Assembly (NCBI GenBank): GCA_041689935.1 | Contig: JBDNFI010000028.1 | Location: 42,188-106,187, forward strand | Reading direction: 5' to 3' | From: CAXBDP01 sp041689935 | GTDB taxonomy: Bacteria; Bacteroidota; Bacteroidia; Cytophagales; Cyclobacteriaceae | Length of the DNA: 64,000 nucleotides | Part shown: in pieces, positions 9,514 to 21,235 of the stretch | How positions within the stretch are numbered: position 1 is the first letter of the stretch | How the letters are laid out: each line of letters opens with the position of its first letter | Translations under genes and position numbers: made by a program | Notes under the pieces: generated by a model | Database searches by the model: none | Seen by the model: the letters and a program-made list of their open reading frames with translations, nothing else | What the model was told of the DNA's origin: nothing

Positions 9514-10722
9514 ATGTCTGAAATGAATTATACTGTTATTAGAAAACAGATAGTAAGAGCTAAAAATATGACCCATGCAAGAATGGTTTCCGAGGGTTAT
9601 GACGACTTTCCTGGAGAAGTACTGCACGACACTTGTTCTATAGATGAAGCCCTGGATAAGATCACATGGGATGACATAGAAGAACAGGCACAAACTGCCT
9701 TAGATACTCATGATGCGACTGCAGCTGATGGATCAGCATACTTAAGATCAGAAAATAGGCGCTTAGCCAAGCTAGCCGATAAGCATAAAAATGTAAAAGA
9801 AGAAGCTGTTTTATCGGTTTATCAAGCAGCATTTGATGCGTTCTCTAGTTTCGAAATGCCACCAATCAAGAAACCAGTAATTAAGAATATGCCAGGCACT
9901 GGGGAAACTGCAGTAGCCGTTTTTGCAGATTGGCAGATGGGAAAGATAACACCGGACTATAATTCTGACGTACTTGCTGAAAGAATTGAACTATATACAG
10001 AAAAATTAATAGAGATAACGGGAATACAAAGAAGGCATCATCCAGTAAAAAATTTACATGTGTGGTTTTTGGGTGACATTGTAGAAGGGGAAGAGATATT
10101 CCCTGGACAATCTCATTTGATTGACTCTGGTTTATATAGGCAAGTCGGCATTAATGGACCAGAGATCTTATCAAAATTTTTTACTACAGCGTTACAACAT
10201 TTTGAGCACATTCATGTCACTGGCGTGATAGGAAACCACGGGGCTGTTGGCGGAAAAAATAGAAAATTACATGATCCAGAAACAAATATGGATAGACTCC
10301 TATACAAAATTGTACAAATGATGTTCAGAAATGAACCAAGAATATCTTTCAATATTCCAGATGGTAGAGGAGAACGACATTGGTATGCTGTTGATGCGAT
10401 AGGCGATTATCGCTCTTTGTTGATACACGGCGATCAGATGCCTTCACCTAATGCTATTGCCAGTTACTATAGGAAGGTAATGGGCTGGAAAGATGGAGCC
10501 ATTCCTGAGGATTTCCAAGATGTATTTATGGGTCACTACCATCAACAGTCCAAGATGACCATAGGCAGTTCCACTTTGAGAATATCTGGTTCTACAGAAA
10601 GCTTTAACACCTATGCCCAAGAATATTTTTCTTCAATGAGCAGACCATGCCAACATCTTATGTTTGTCCACCCAGAAAATGGAGTGACGTGTGAGTACAG
10701 CATTTGGCTAGACGCAATTTAG
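9514..10722 (+). CDS. Calcineurin-like metallophosphoesterase (Mre11/SbcD-type fold)
   Basis: A 402-residue protein behind AGAGG. The metallophosphoesterase blocks are clear in order: ADWQMGK (residues about 141-147, with DWQ where most members have DxH), FLGDIVEGEE (GD block, about 187), VIGNHGAVGG (GNH block), LLIHGDQM (His block) and FMGHYHQ (GHxH block). The N-terminal 110 residues are helical and unknown. Such enzymes act on DNA ends or phosphodiesters. Its position inside a baseplate operon, transcribed with structural genes, is unusual. It may be a virion-packaged enzyme or a stray insertion. The reading frame is intact with no in-frame CGG. Confidence 0.85.
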   Translation: MSEMNYTVIRKQIVRAKNMTHARMVSEGYDDFPGEVLHDTCSIDEALDKITWDDIEEQAQTALDTHDATAADGSAYLRSENRRLAKLADKHKNVKEEAVLSVYQAAFDAFSSFEMPPIKKPVIKNMPGTGETAVAVFADWQMGKITPDYNSDVLAERIELYTEKLIEITGIQRRHHPVKNLHVWFLGDIVEGEEIFPGQSHLIDSGLYRQVGINGPEILSKFFTTALQHFEHIHVTGVIGNHGAVGGKNRKLHDPETNMDRLLYKIVQMMFRNEPRISFNIPDGRGERHWYAVDAIGDYRSLLIHGDQMPSPNAIASYYRKVMGWKDGAIPEDFQDVFMGHYHQQSKMTIGSSTLRISGSTESFNTYAQEYFSSMSRPCQHLMFVHPENGVTCEYSIWLDAI

Positions 10723-10732
10723 GGGCTAATAA

Positions 10733-13700
10733 ATGAAAACTTATTTGTTGAGCTTTAACAATGGCGATTTTGTTAAAGAACAAAAGGTATGGACATCAAG
10801 TTCTATTGACCTATACTCGAATAAGTATTATAAGAATTTCTCCTATACGAAGTCCACGACTGGACTTAATTCACTAGGTGATTATACCTTTACCGGAACA
10901 AAAATAATAGAAGACGCAACCCCAACCATAGAAGGTTCATACGCAGTCACTAATTATGGAGAATTATTTATAGATGATGCAATAAGCCCGCACCTAATAT
11001 TCGATGTTGATATAAGCCATGATGGAACAATAATCTTTAATCCAGATAATAGTGCTACGCCTATATTCACTGCAGATTCGACAGAGGAATATCTCCATAG
11101 GTTCATAGATACTTCTTCGCGTATAGATGTGAGAACTTTCAAAGGCGCCTTTTCCAGCTCTTTGAATAGCATAGAGTCAATCACATTTACTTTAGAGATA
11201 CACGAATCAGACTCCCCTAATCGGACCATGGCTCTTATCTAGCACGGCAGCTTCAGATGCCCTTGGTTCCATACTTCTATCAAAAAATGTAAAAAGGTAT
11301 GCTAAATTCGTAGTAACTATTGATACTGAAGTAGAGGATATAAATGTATTAAATTTTCTACTATTAATAGAGATAGCTATATCTGACTCAACAAGCCCAG
11401 TTTTAAGCAGAGCAGTAAAAAATATACTTAAAAGATTCCCCTCATGGATGTCGATGACTGAGGACTCTGTCGATCAGGCAACTCCAAATCTATTCGAGCC
11501 TAAGTCTACTGCTGGTAAATTCTTAAATGCTGTTGTTGGTGAAACTCTAGATAACTTTGACAGAGAAATAGACATCTACAGAATAAACTCTTTTATAGAC
11601 AGGGCAGATGAAAATCAATTAGACTGGATCTATCTATCAACTAATGTAAAAAATACATTTAATAAAATTATTGGCAATGGTGTTGAATTAGCTCGTGTAG
11701 ATAATCTTGTCGACTTCTACAGGTCTAGGCCGACTGATTATATCTTTTATCACAATCCACTTAATAGAGAAATACTAACATTAAAGAAATTCCAAAGCAT
11801 ATATGTGAAGAGCGAATATTCCAATAATGAAACCTTAGCCCAAACTCCAATACAAAAATTTAATTGGTTTGATGAATTTGGATTTAGAGTAGGGTTAGGC
11901 AGACTGTACTTAGAATCTAACATTTCTTTTAAAGCAAGAATTCTAGATGTATTTAAGAATCCGATTGGCTCTAGTGTAGACTCATTCAAAAAAACCCTTA
12001 GAAGAGAGTTAAATCTTTGGAAAGCTTTTGGGGCAACGCCTCCATATGAAAACCCTGGTGCAACGCCGGAAGTCTTAGAGATGTCAGATATAGAAAATTC
12101 TTTATCATATTTTGATATCAATGGTAACCCAACGACTTCATTCAAAAATTTTGTAAAAGATTTAAACATTAGATATCCAACTAATTGGGGATACTTTACT
12201 TTTGACGATAGTATTTGGGATTATGCAGGATCGGAAGCTGGTGGCATAAATAGATTACGTTCAAGATACTATGATGACGATATCCAAATACCATATTATC
12301 AGCCTGGAGTTGGAGATCTCTCAGACGCTAAGATTTCGATAGTTAATTTTGATGCTACCCCAAAATATTTCAATACGGAAATTGTAGCTAGCGGAAAGAA
12401 AAAGATCGGAACCGCTATAAAATATGATCCAGTAAAAGTTGCGTATGAATATTATGCATCTTATGAAAAAACAGCTTGGGAAAACCAAGCAGCAACTGTT
12501 AATCTAACATTAGAGTTTAGTGCTACCCCACATGGTATCTATACTTCCCCTACTATATTTGTTGCTCCATTTATAATTAATCCTAAAAACAATTTTAGTC
12601 CTGGTCATCCTGCAAGCCCTGAATATTTTTCTAGAGAAATTTTTGATACAGAAGGTTTTGTTTCTACTATTTATCCAGTTATAGGACAAGATACTATTCC
12701 ATATTCAAATACTATAAATGGTATTACCAGTTCACGTTTAGATATAAAAAATATTTTAAATATAACTATAAAAAATGGCTTGTGGAATGGTTCCATTTAT
12801 GCAACGCCAAACCTGAACGACGACTTTATAGCTAAATTTTCCCATAGAAATAATTCAATAGAATATTTAGGATCTGGACTTTCTGCAACTCCGAACTTTT
12901 CACAGAGTACGTTTTTACAAGTACAATCTAAGTTGTATGATCCAATTCAAAGAATCGGATATACGCCAGTGCATTCTCTAGAAAGTATGCTTAACGATGT
13001 CGCTACACCTCCATCTACGTTTGAGTTAGACCATGATACAATGATGCAAAATATAATAATGCCAGAGGGCGCAACGCCAAAATATATTTATGTTAACAAC
13101 ATTAAACCAACGCAAGGTTTAAGCGGAGATTCCGTATCAGAGAATAACCAATATACTGGCTTTGGCGGGTATGCACATTATCTAGAGGCAGATGAAGATA
13201 TCTTTGTGCCGTCATCTCCTAATATAACACTTAGGTATTATGGCTCAGATCTATCTACTCCAACATCAACTGCTCAAATTGGGAGTACTTCTATAGTAGA
13301 TGGAGCAGCAACGGCAAACTACTATTTCACGAATGTCGAATACCTATATGGATCTACGCCAAATAAGTTAGAGCTTGAGACAGTTGATGCTGGCGCATAT
13401 CCATTCACTACCATAGAATGGGAACCTTTTACTCTACCAGCATCTCCTAGTATTTCTGGTTACATAAATGAAGATGGAGTTGTTCGCTATAATCCAATAT
13501 ACGGTGAATATATTCCAGGGAAAAATGATGATTCAATTTTGGTCCCAGAATTAACCAGAGAAAGTTTTGGACTTTCTGGAGTGGATAAATTCGAATACTT
13601 TTTTGAAAGCATGCGCGTAATCGACCCTGCTGAATTAGACGTATCTATTTGGTCGGAACAAAAAATAATAAATCCATTCTTAAATAGATCTTATGTTTTA

Positions 13701-15518
13701 GAAAAAGATAATATAGATTCTATAATTAACAATGATATATACACTACTAAGAAAATTAATTATCCAAGAAATTCAGTAATAGAATCTTACGACTTATCAA
13801 GAAATACAACTACATTTACCAACTTTATTGTTAAGGGTAAACTCTATGATTCAAAACTAGAAGTAAGAATAAATACCGGTTGGATAAACTTAGATAATAA
13901 TGACTATTACATATACGCAAAACCTCAAAGATCTGTTTTCAGTGGGATGTTAAAGCAAGTAGAATTACCATCGGTCCCTAGGCAGGGTGCACCTGTATCT
14001 TTGAATGTCTATAATGATTCAACACCCGTACACTTTGTGGAAACAGCTTTTCCAGATGAGGCCACCCCTAGAGAATTTGGCTTTTATAATACCGAAGATA
14101 TTAAACCAAGGTATAACTCAATCGATAATTCATATCTATTTAATCTTGGATATAAAAACATTTATGATATTTCCGTTGTAGATGGCTTGACCGGAGAGAT
14201 AATAATAACCGATTTTGAATCACCAGATTCTTATTTTACCGCAACTCCAAATTCACCATATACTATATCTAGAGATAGAAATTATAAAGTAAGATATAGG
14301 GTAAAAAATTCATACTTTTTAGATAACGTATTAAATGATTTAGATTATTATTCAAGAATTGTCTTTGATGCAACACCAAATTCTGATTTAGATTACGAAA
14401 TTGTTTACGAATCCTCAATTGATGGAAGCTCCACTCCAGTCTCATTAGACTTTGGTGACACAACTTCATTTTTAGATGAAGGATACATAATGGTATCTAG
14501 TGAACTTTATGTATTTAATACAGCAGCCGTTACATTATCCCCTTCTTATGTAATGGACGACAAACAAGACTATATGACTATATCTATTTATTCTTCGGAT
14601 ATTGAAAAAAATCCTAAACCAAACCAAAGTTTTAGATTATCAAATCCAGATTTAATTTTTGATAAAGAAATACTGACAACAGATGATGAAGGCTTCGCTT
14701 CTACAAATGCAAGATTTGCCGGTCTATCAGCTGTGTCAATGCAGCTATCATCCTCATTATTGGTGACTGGTATTTCCTATCCACAAGATTTAGAGGCGCA
14801 TGTAGATAGTGACTCTAGTAATTTTCTTACAGAGAAAAATTTTGAAATCTATTCGAATAAATCATTTAGCTCAGATCTATCAGCTTTGTCTAACCCAATT
14901 TCCATAAACGCAGACGGGATTTCTTCAGTTATAGTGTCCGGCATTATAACAACAAGCAATATCCCACAATCTAACAAAGTTATATATTGGAGAAAAGATA
15001 GAGAAATTTATCCGATACTACAATCTTCCTTGTACTCAATAGATACTACAGCCCCAACGTCCCAAACTACTGCAGGTATAGTTTATTCTGATGAAAATGG
15101 CAGATTCCAGATAGGTCCTATACAGTCTCAGGATAGGGCCACTCCGGGTTATTGGTTTATGGTGGTGGAATCAGAATTGGAGTCAACCGCTAGAGATAGC
15201 GCAACACCAATGATTGGGGATATAGTTTATTGGAATGAGACTTATGATAACATAGACATAAATTATGTTGATGGCTTAAGGATCCCTGATATTATTAATT
15301 TCGATCCAGATAAATCTTTAGATTTATATGCGACTCCAAGCTTTAGCATTAGTTACTATAATGAAGACTTAGTGGATCTAACTGGCTCTACACCTAGATG
15401 GAAGCCACCAGTGTGGTTGCCTGTGTCTAGATATGAACAATATCAGGCTGGGTATCTGGGTTCAACACCATATCAAATCGGTAACTATTCTGGGCTTATA
15501 AAAGATTATGAGGATTAA
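10733..15518 (+). CDS. Large tail/baseplate protein made by +1 frameshift at CGG (11222)
   Basis: Conceptually one 1594-residue protein. Codons 1-163 run to AAT before CGG at 11222. Read literally, this frame stops 21 bases later. Skipping the C gives GGA CCA TGG and a frame open to 15518. The second part has no good start of its own: the first ATG (11448) has no ribosome-binding site and lies 225 bases into an open, protein-like segment. Both parts share an unusual repeated tripeptide Ala/Ser-Thr-Pro (2 before and 21 after the junction, with varied codons), supporting one protein. Beta-rich, with the segment YYSRIVFDATPNSDLDY and similar, like wedge/fibre connector proteins of contractile phages. 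The exact function is unknown. Confidence 0.78.
11222..11225 (+). other. CGG +1 recoding site, tail protein
   Basis: AAT CGG A: in-frame CGG in the upstream frame. Reading on triplet-wise gives ACC ATG GCT CTT ATC TAG (stop). Dropping the C gives GGA CCA TGG and a frame open for 1431 codons. The downstream frame is closed by stops just upstream (TAG near 11199), so the shift must occur within about 40 bases, and CGG is the only CGG in that overlap. Confidence 0.8.
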
Positions 15519-15520
15519 TT

Positions 15521-18500
15521 GTGAAAAAATTTGACCATAAAATAGATGGGAGTATACAGGGGAAAGTAAGAAAGGTAAACAATCTACCCTTAGATGATTC
15601 TAGTATGGCTTTAGCCTGGTTCTCCTCAAAGCAGGTTACTCCATCTAATAATATCTCGATAACTGATCTTTCTAATTTTACTCCAGAAAATTCCTATTCT
15701 TCTGATATAGGGGCATCAAACAATAGGGCTAAAAATAAATTAGTATTTGCTAATGAGCTCGGCATGCTAGAGGATTCTGATGGTAATACAGTATTCGACT
15801 CTGACGATATCAGTGTTAGTGATATATTTTTGTCGAATCAGGCATTCGATAAAAGATATCACATAAACGATATTAAGAAAAATGATTTTATTCATTCTTA
15901 TTATATATCTAGATATTATACACTTCTTCCAAGAAATTCTTATGGCTTTAATAGTCTAGATGATTTTGTCGAAATGTCAAAAATTCCTTTTTCCATAAAA
16001 GTATTAGATCAAAACGGATACGACTATCTAGATCCAAACACTGGTGATAAGAAGTATAGAATTTTAATAGAGCAAATGCCACTTAGTCTTTATTCTGACC
16101 GCACAGCAGTGCCATCAAAAGTAGTGGTTTTATTCGATAGCCCAAACCCAGTAGACCTGAGATTGGTATATGATAAAGTTTCTCTTTCCTCGACCTCTTC
16201 GATAAGCTCAGTAGTGCCACAGTATAGGGAGAATATCAATACAGTTAGCCTGTTCAGTAGAGTAGCTGAGGAATCTTTTGTAGTAGACAATTCTTCTAGG
16301 AAGAAAAAAATATTTGCAAGAAAATCTTTATCATCAAAAAATAATATGATAGCTAGCACGAACACTAACGCAGATGGATTTGAAATTTTTGTACCCAAAA
16401 AAGGTCTTTCGGATAGCAGAACTTATGAGTCTTTTAACTGGAGACTAATAGCTAAAATAAAAAAATCAGTAGATGTTTCAAGCGTTAACAATGGAGAAGA
16501 ACTAGATTCGGAATCAAATATAAAACAGAAAGTTGTTAATTGCGCAGTGCTATCATCGGCTAGTGCATTCCCGATAATGGAAGCCGGAAGAGATTATTCT
16601 TCTGCTAATCCATATGTGTTCTATAGGCTCGAACAGTCTCCATTTAATCTTTCTGGTTATCTTTTTCAAAATCCAAAAATGATAGGAACACCAAAGCAGA
16701 ACGCTTTGTACTGGTTGTTGAATATAGATGAGGTTTCTGCAACAGATTTAGATCAGTATGATGTCTTGGCTTGGTCCCCTACAGCTACTCTAACGACAGA
16801 GCAAGGCGCAAAAATAAAGAGATATACAGAGATAAGCCAGGGCACGCTGATCTTAGATCTTTCTAGAATACCAAGTGGAGCAGAAAGTATAGATCCTAGT
16901 TTATCTGTTAGCTCTCTAGAATATGCTTTGGACTCCTGGACTTACAATCCAACAAATATTTTTATCGATGAGAATAAACATAATGCTTGGAAAATTGATG
17001 AGACTGTTTTTGAAACTCTAACCGTTGACGGAGTTAATCATAGAGTCTATTCTATATTTGGTAGAAGTAATCTGTCAGATATATCTACTAAAAAAATCTG
17101 CAAAGAATTTACTGGGTCTTTGTCTCCTAGTAATATAGTTTTAAAAAACTCTAGAGGTAACCCAATATTTGTTAGTCTGGAATTTGCTCCTTATACAGAT
17201 GCCTTAGCGAAAGGATCGATACTAGCTTCTACTGCTCAATTCCTCAAATATTGCAATGATCTGTATCAACCTTCTTCCTTTTTCGATATAAGCACTGCAA
17301 ATAGTGGAGTAGCTTCCATTGAGGAGAATCCATTTAATGTTGTGGCGGCAATAGAGGGTCCGTTTAAGCTACTCTATAACGCTGTTTCGGTAGCTTTGTT
17401 AGCTAGAATCTTTTCGACAAAAACAAAAGATGTTAGATCATCTATGTACTACCATGTTTCAAAATGGGATTCATCGTTTGTCATAAACGGTAATGCACTT
17501 TTAGAAGACGAGAAAAAAGAAATCTATAGCCTCATAAAGCTAAACAATATTGATTCAATAGGGACGGTAAAATATTGTAAAAGTTTAATTCCAAAAAATA
17601 ATTCGATAATAGATTACTATAGATCATCTATATATGACTATCTCCCAGACCAATACAGTCTTTCTACACAAGAGATAGACTTAAGTAATATCACTTTTTA
17701 TGTAGAGATTACTAATCCAGATGCGATCATAGCTAATGCGGTTAGAGTAGAGAAGGACTATACATCTGAAGATGTTGAGGAAATACCGACATCTTATACG
17801 TTATATAAGCTAGATGCGGATACTATAGATTCAACTCTCTACGCCTACACTAATTCTCCTTCTCCACAGTTTGTTATCCCTGGAGGTTTTGGCCCTTATG
17901 TCATAAGAGATAGAATGTATAAATCTTCTAATAAAGAAGTAAATGATTTTTTAAATAAATCAATTTCCACCATCAATACTTATAAGGCTTATCCGTTCAA
18001 TTTTTCTATATTCAATTCTTATGTAAGCTCAAAAGAATCTTCTAATTCTTTTAGTGCAAGTTGGACAGCGAATGTAGAGGCAAGATATTCTGCAACTCTT
18101 TCGCGTGAGGCTTTTTATAAAGAACACGTTGAAGCTACTCCAGACAAACTTGTACCAGTTATTGACCCTCCACACACACAAATTTATGAACCAACTCAAA
18201 ATTCAAATGCTGTCTATTCTGGGGCAGACAGAAGAACGAATATAGTTAACTCAACAGACCCAGCTAACAGCTATCTGTACACTGGAGATATACAAGCTGG
18301 AAATACAACTAAGCAATTTGTACAGGGGATGTCAAAACCTCTTAACTACATTAACTATATACAAATTTCTTTACGTGAATATGGAGATGGAACAAATATT
18401 TTTAATTGCCCACTTACCGGATCGGGAGTTGGTTATAACGCAGCTACTTTTAATGCAGTTAAGGCGTTTCAGGTGCAGGAAGATGCTAGATTCGAAAATG

Positions 18501-21235
18501 GTACTGTCGATAGTGAAACAAAATCTTTATTAGCTATACATGTTTGGAAAAAAATAAAGAGCTCCGACCCAGTCCGTTATCAGGCAATACTCGCTAGGGT
18601 TAAAGTAAACAAACCTGATGTGGTGAAATTTATAATAGCGGCAGCAGATGCTATAGAGCTACATGAGCTCCCATCTAGAGATTGGAACTATAGGAAAGTA
18701 ACATTTACAGGGCTTACCGGTCCGTCTACTCTAATCGATACAATCTGGGTTGCTGCGCCATCTGATCAGTTAGGCACTGCAACAAATGTGAAGGTTCTCG
18801 ATCTAAGCATTACCACAGGAGCTTTCGCAGGTGCTACATCCTATAAAGGTATAAGTATAAAAGAAATAAAATGTTATCCAGCTGGGTCAAGTACGGGCAC
18901 CGTAGTACAAGGTATACTTAACTATACAACAGGGGTTATAAAAGTAGTAGTAGATAAGCCCATAGCCGAATGTGCCGTGTTCTCAATAAGATTTTCTGGA
19001 GCACTTTTAGGTGGATCTTTTGGTAGTTATACGGAGGGTTATTCAATCCAAAGAATTGCCTTTAACATGGGCTACAATGCCATAAGACAGAAGTTGAGTC
19101 TCGGTTCTTCTGCTTATGATATTTTTGGATATAAGCCAGAAACACAAACAAAAGATGTTATTATAAAATATGTTATCCAAGGTAAAGTAAAAAACATTTC
19201 ACCAAATAAAGGTGAGATTATTGATATTAGTGGTATCAAGTCTGTGAAATTTGCGACCACACCAATCTCTATGTTATACCCAACTTGGTCTGGGGAAATG
19301 AGCTTGGATCTGACTGCCACTAAAATAGATTTTAGTGACATTAAATATAGTCCAGCATTTACACCATTTATAGGTGGTAATGTAGCTACTATTTCGCAAT
19401 CTGGGGTAGCGAATAGTTCGCCTCAATTTAAAGATGAGTCGATTACAATAGACTTAACTTCATCTAGGGAAATAGATCTTTTAGAAGCATCATTATTAGT
19501 GAGCGATGTTTTTGGTTCTACTAATAATCCAGTAAGCTCTTCTTCTATCGTCGTAAGTGCAATAAATAACATAATAACATTCGGGACTTCAACCCTGATA
19601 TATGCTAACTCGAAAGTATTAAAGAGCACAGAAAAATTATTAGATACTTTTTGGCTGCTTAAAGCAGACGGATCTGTGATAAAGCAATCAAAAAATACAG
19701 TCACCGTTTTGGATGGATTAACATTATTATGTCAGCCTAGTAGCGACTCATCTAAAATTGGGAAGCCATATGGTATAGAGATAAAAAACTTTGCCATGTC
19801 TCTTTTAGATACCGAAGAGTTCAACGTAGATTACGGTTCTATCATACTTATTAATAACGTACCAGATAATGGTGGTTTTGTATACGGTTTTTATGACAAA
19901 AACAAAAAAGAATTTTTGGGAACTAGTCTATATTATATAGACTATATATCTAGAGGTCCGGATAATATTTACATAGGGGTTTTGGCGATTGATGCAGATG
20001 GTAATACGTCTAGTAATATTGATTTTTTTGGGCCAAAGACTTCTAGTAGATTTATCCCATCTAATGTTCCGGTGAAGATAGCATGTCCCATCTACAACTT
20101 GGAATATAACTCTTCGTCAAGAATAGGGTTATCATCAATACCCCCTAATCTTAAGAAAACACAGCAGTGGCCATTGTATTTTACGGCAGGATCTTTTACC
20201 AAGGATATCTATATAAATCCAGTTTATGGTTGGACTTCTTGGTTAAGCAAATATGTTGGGAAAACATTAAGGGCTACATATTCAACCCTAGACATAGATA
20301 GTGCAATTTGGTCTCAGATAGCAGGTCGTCCATATATCGATGTGTTGGACGAGGTCCCAACTGTGCTTTCTAATAGAAGGGTACAGTTAAGTCAAACGCC
20401 AATTGCCACCTTTCGTGAACCATCGAATACTGTAGTTGGTGTAATAAAAAATTGGGTTTCCTTTGAAAAAAGGGACAATATAAACAGTAAGTGGGAACTG
20501 GTAGAAAGTAATTTAATCAGAAATATAAATTGCAATACCGGAATAGTGGATTTCGTAACACCATTGTCTGATGATCCAAATTTAATTAGAGTATCATATA
20601 CCGCAAAAGCAACTGGCATACCGATTAAACAAGTTTCTGGAGCGCCAATACCGATCAATCCATTTTTGAATAGAGATTTAGTCGACACAGAAAAAGCACT
20701 ACATATATATATCAACCCATCTAGGATAGAGGTTAGAAGTTCAGAAAACAATGCCTACACGTGGGATTACGTATCCGAGCATCCTTATGGACCGGTTATA
20801 GATTTTACTTATGATACGAATATTTTTGACTACTATAACAGTACAGAGTATGACCCATTTGCTATGCAAATAGCTCTTATCCATGTCTTGAATTCCGTAG
20901 ACATAAAAGATGTTAGGTTGGAAGATCTAAGGCTAAAGGGTGGCGGACTAAAAGCAACTCTGGGTAAAACCATTAATGTAAAATCATATGGCGCATTGGA
21001 TCTTGATAAGGTTTTAGTGGATATTCCTGAGGCTATATCTTTTTGGGATATATACCCTTCAGATCAAGAATCCTATCCAAAGGGTGGTTATGTTATAATA
21101 CAGATACCTAGGTCTGTTTTGGAAAATTTCAATAACGAAGAAGAAATATATAGTATAATAGATAAAAATATAACCGCTGGTGTAGCTTATAAAATCCAGG
21201 ATATGGATGGAAAAGATTGGGCAAGAATTAGATGA
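15521..21235 (+). CDS. Giant tail/baseplate structural protein with peptidoglycan-binding domain
   Basis: A 1904-residue protein with a GTG start two bases after the preceding stop. The body is beta-rich and Ser/Asn/Asp-rich, as in phage fibre or baseplate proteins, with no enzyme motif seen. Residues about 945-1005 contain YIQISLREYGDGT, a short gap, GVGYNAATFNAVKAFQ and GTVDSETKSLL. This fits a PG_binding_1 repeat (paired helices around 'G..G..T..AV..FQ'). Its presence suggests the tip contacts the cell wall. It overlaps the next gene by 4 bases (ATGA), so translational coupling is likely. No in-frame CGG among many CGG trinucleotides in the other frames. Confidence 0.7.
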   Translation: MKKFDHKIDGSIQGKVRKVNNLPLDDSSMALAWFSSKQVTPSNNISITDLSNFTPENSYSSDIGASNNRAKNKLVFANELGMLEDSDGNTVFDSDDISVSDIFLSNQAFDKRYHINDIKKNDFIHSYYISRYYTLLPRNSYGFNSLDDFVEMSKIPFSIKVLDQNGYDYLDPNTGDKKYRILIEQMPLSLYSDRTAVPSKVVVLFDSPNPVDLRLVYDKVSLSSTSSISSVVPQYRENINTVSLFSRVAEESFVVDNSSRKKKIFARKSLSSKNNMIASTNTNADGFEIFVPKKGLSDSRTYESFNWRLIAKIKKSVDVSSVNNGEELDSESNIKQKVVNCAVLSSASAFPIMEAGRDYSSANPYVFYRLEQSPFNLSGYLFQNPKMIGTPKQNALYWLLNIDEVSATDLDQYDVLAWSPTATLTTEQGAKIKRYTEISQGTLILDLSRIPSGAESIDPSLSVSSLEYALDSWTYNPTNIFIDENKHNAWKIDETVFETLTVDGVNHRVYSIFGRSNLSDISTKKICKEFTGSLSPSNIVLKNSRGNPIFVSLEFAPYTDALAKGSILASTAQFLKYCNDLYQPSSFFDISTANSGVASIEENPFNVVAAIEGPFKLLYNAVSVALLARIFSTKTKDVRSSMYYHVSKWDSSFVINGNALLEDEKKEIYSLIKLNNIDSIGTVKYCKSLIPKNNSIIDYYRSSIYDYLPDQYSLSTQEIDLSNITFYVEITNPDAIIANAVRVEKDYTSEDVEEIPTSYTLYKLDADTIDSTLYAYTNSPSPQFVIPGGFGPYVIRDRMYKSSNKEVNDFLNKSISTINTYKAYPFNFSIFNSYVSSKESSNSFSASWTANVEARYSATLSREAFYKEHVEATPDKLVPVIDPPHTQIYEPTQNSNAVYSGADRRTNIVNSTDPANSYLYTGDIQAGNTTKQFVQGMSKPLNYINYIQISLREYGDGTNIFNCPLTGSGVGYNAATFNAVKAFQVQEDARFENGTVDSETKSLLAIHVWKKIKSSDPVRYQAILARVKVNKPDVVKFIIAAADAIELHELPSRDWNYRKVTFTGLTGPSTLIDTIWVAAPSDQLGTATNVKVLDLSITTGAFAGATSYKGISIKEIKCYPAGSSTGTVVQGILNYTTGVIKVVVDKPIAECAVFSIRFSGALLGGSFGSYTEGYSIQRIAFNMGYNAIRQKLSLGSSAYDIFGYKPETQTKDVIIKYVIQGKVKNISPNKGEIIDISGIKSVKFATTPISMLYPTWSGEMSLDLTATKIDFSDIKYSPAFTPFIGGNVATISQSGVANSSPQFKDESITIDLTSSREIDLLEASLLVSDVFGSTNNPVSSSSIVVSAINNIITFGTSTLIYANSKVLKSTEKLLDTFWLLKADGSVIKQSKNTVTVLDGLTLLCQPSSDSSKIGKPYGIEIKNFAMSLLDTEEFNVDYGSIILINNVPDNGGFVYGFYDKNKKEFLGTSLYYIDYISRGPDNIYIGVLAIDADGNTSSNIDFFGPKTSSRFIPSNVPVKIACPIYNLEYNSSSRIGLSSIPPNLKKTQQWPLYFTAGSFTKDIYINPVYGWTSWLSKYVGKTLRATYSTLDIDSAIWSQIAGRPYIDVLDEVPTVLSNRRVQLSQTPIATFREPSNTVVGVIKNWVSFEKRDNINSKWELVESNLIRNINCNTGIVDFVTPLSDDPNLIRVSYTAKATGIPIKQVSGAPIPINPFLNRDLVDTEKALHIYINPSRIEVRSSENNAYTWDYVSEHPYGPVIDFTYDTNIFDYYNSTEYDPFAMQIALIHVLNSVDIKDVRLEDLRLKGGGLKATLGKTINVKSYGALDLDKVLVDIPEAISFWDIYPSDQESYPKGGYVIIQIPRSVLENFNNEEEIYSIIDKNITAGVAYKIQDMDGKDWARIR

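Noticed and set aside
11222..11225. Slippery CCC-T frameshift at TCC CCT just upstream of CGG
   Set aside because: A +1 slip there would also join the frames, but the other breaks lack such a run while all share CGG.
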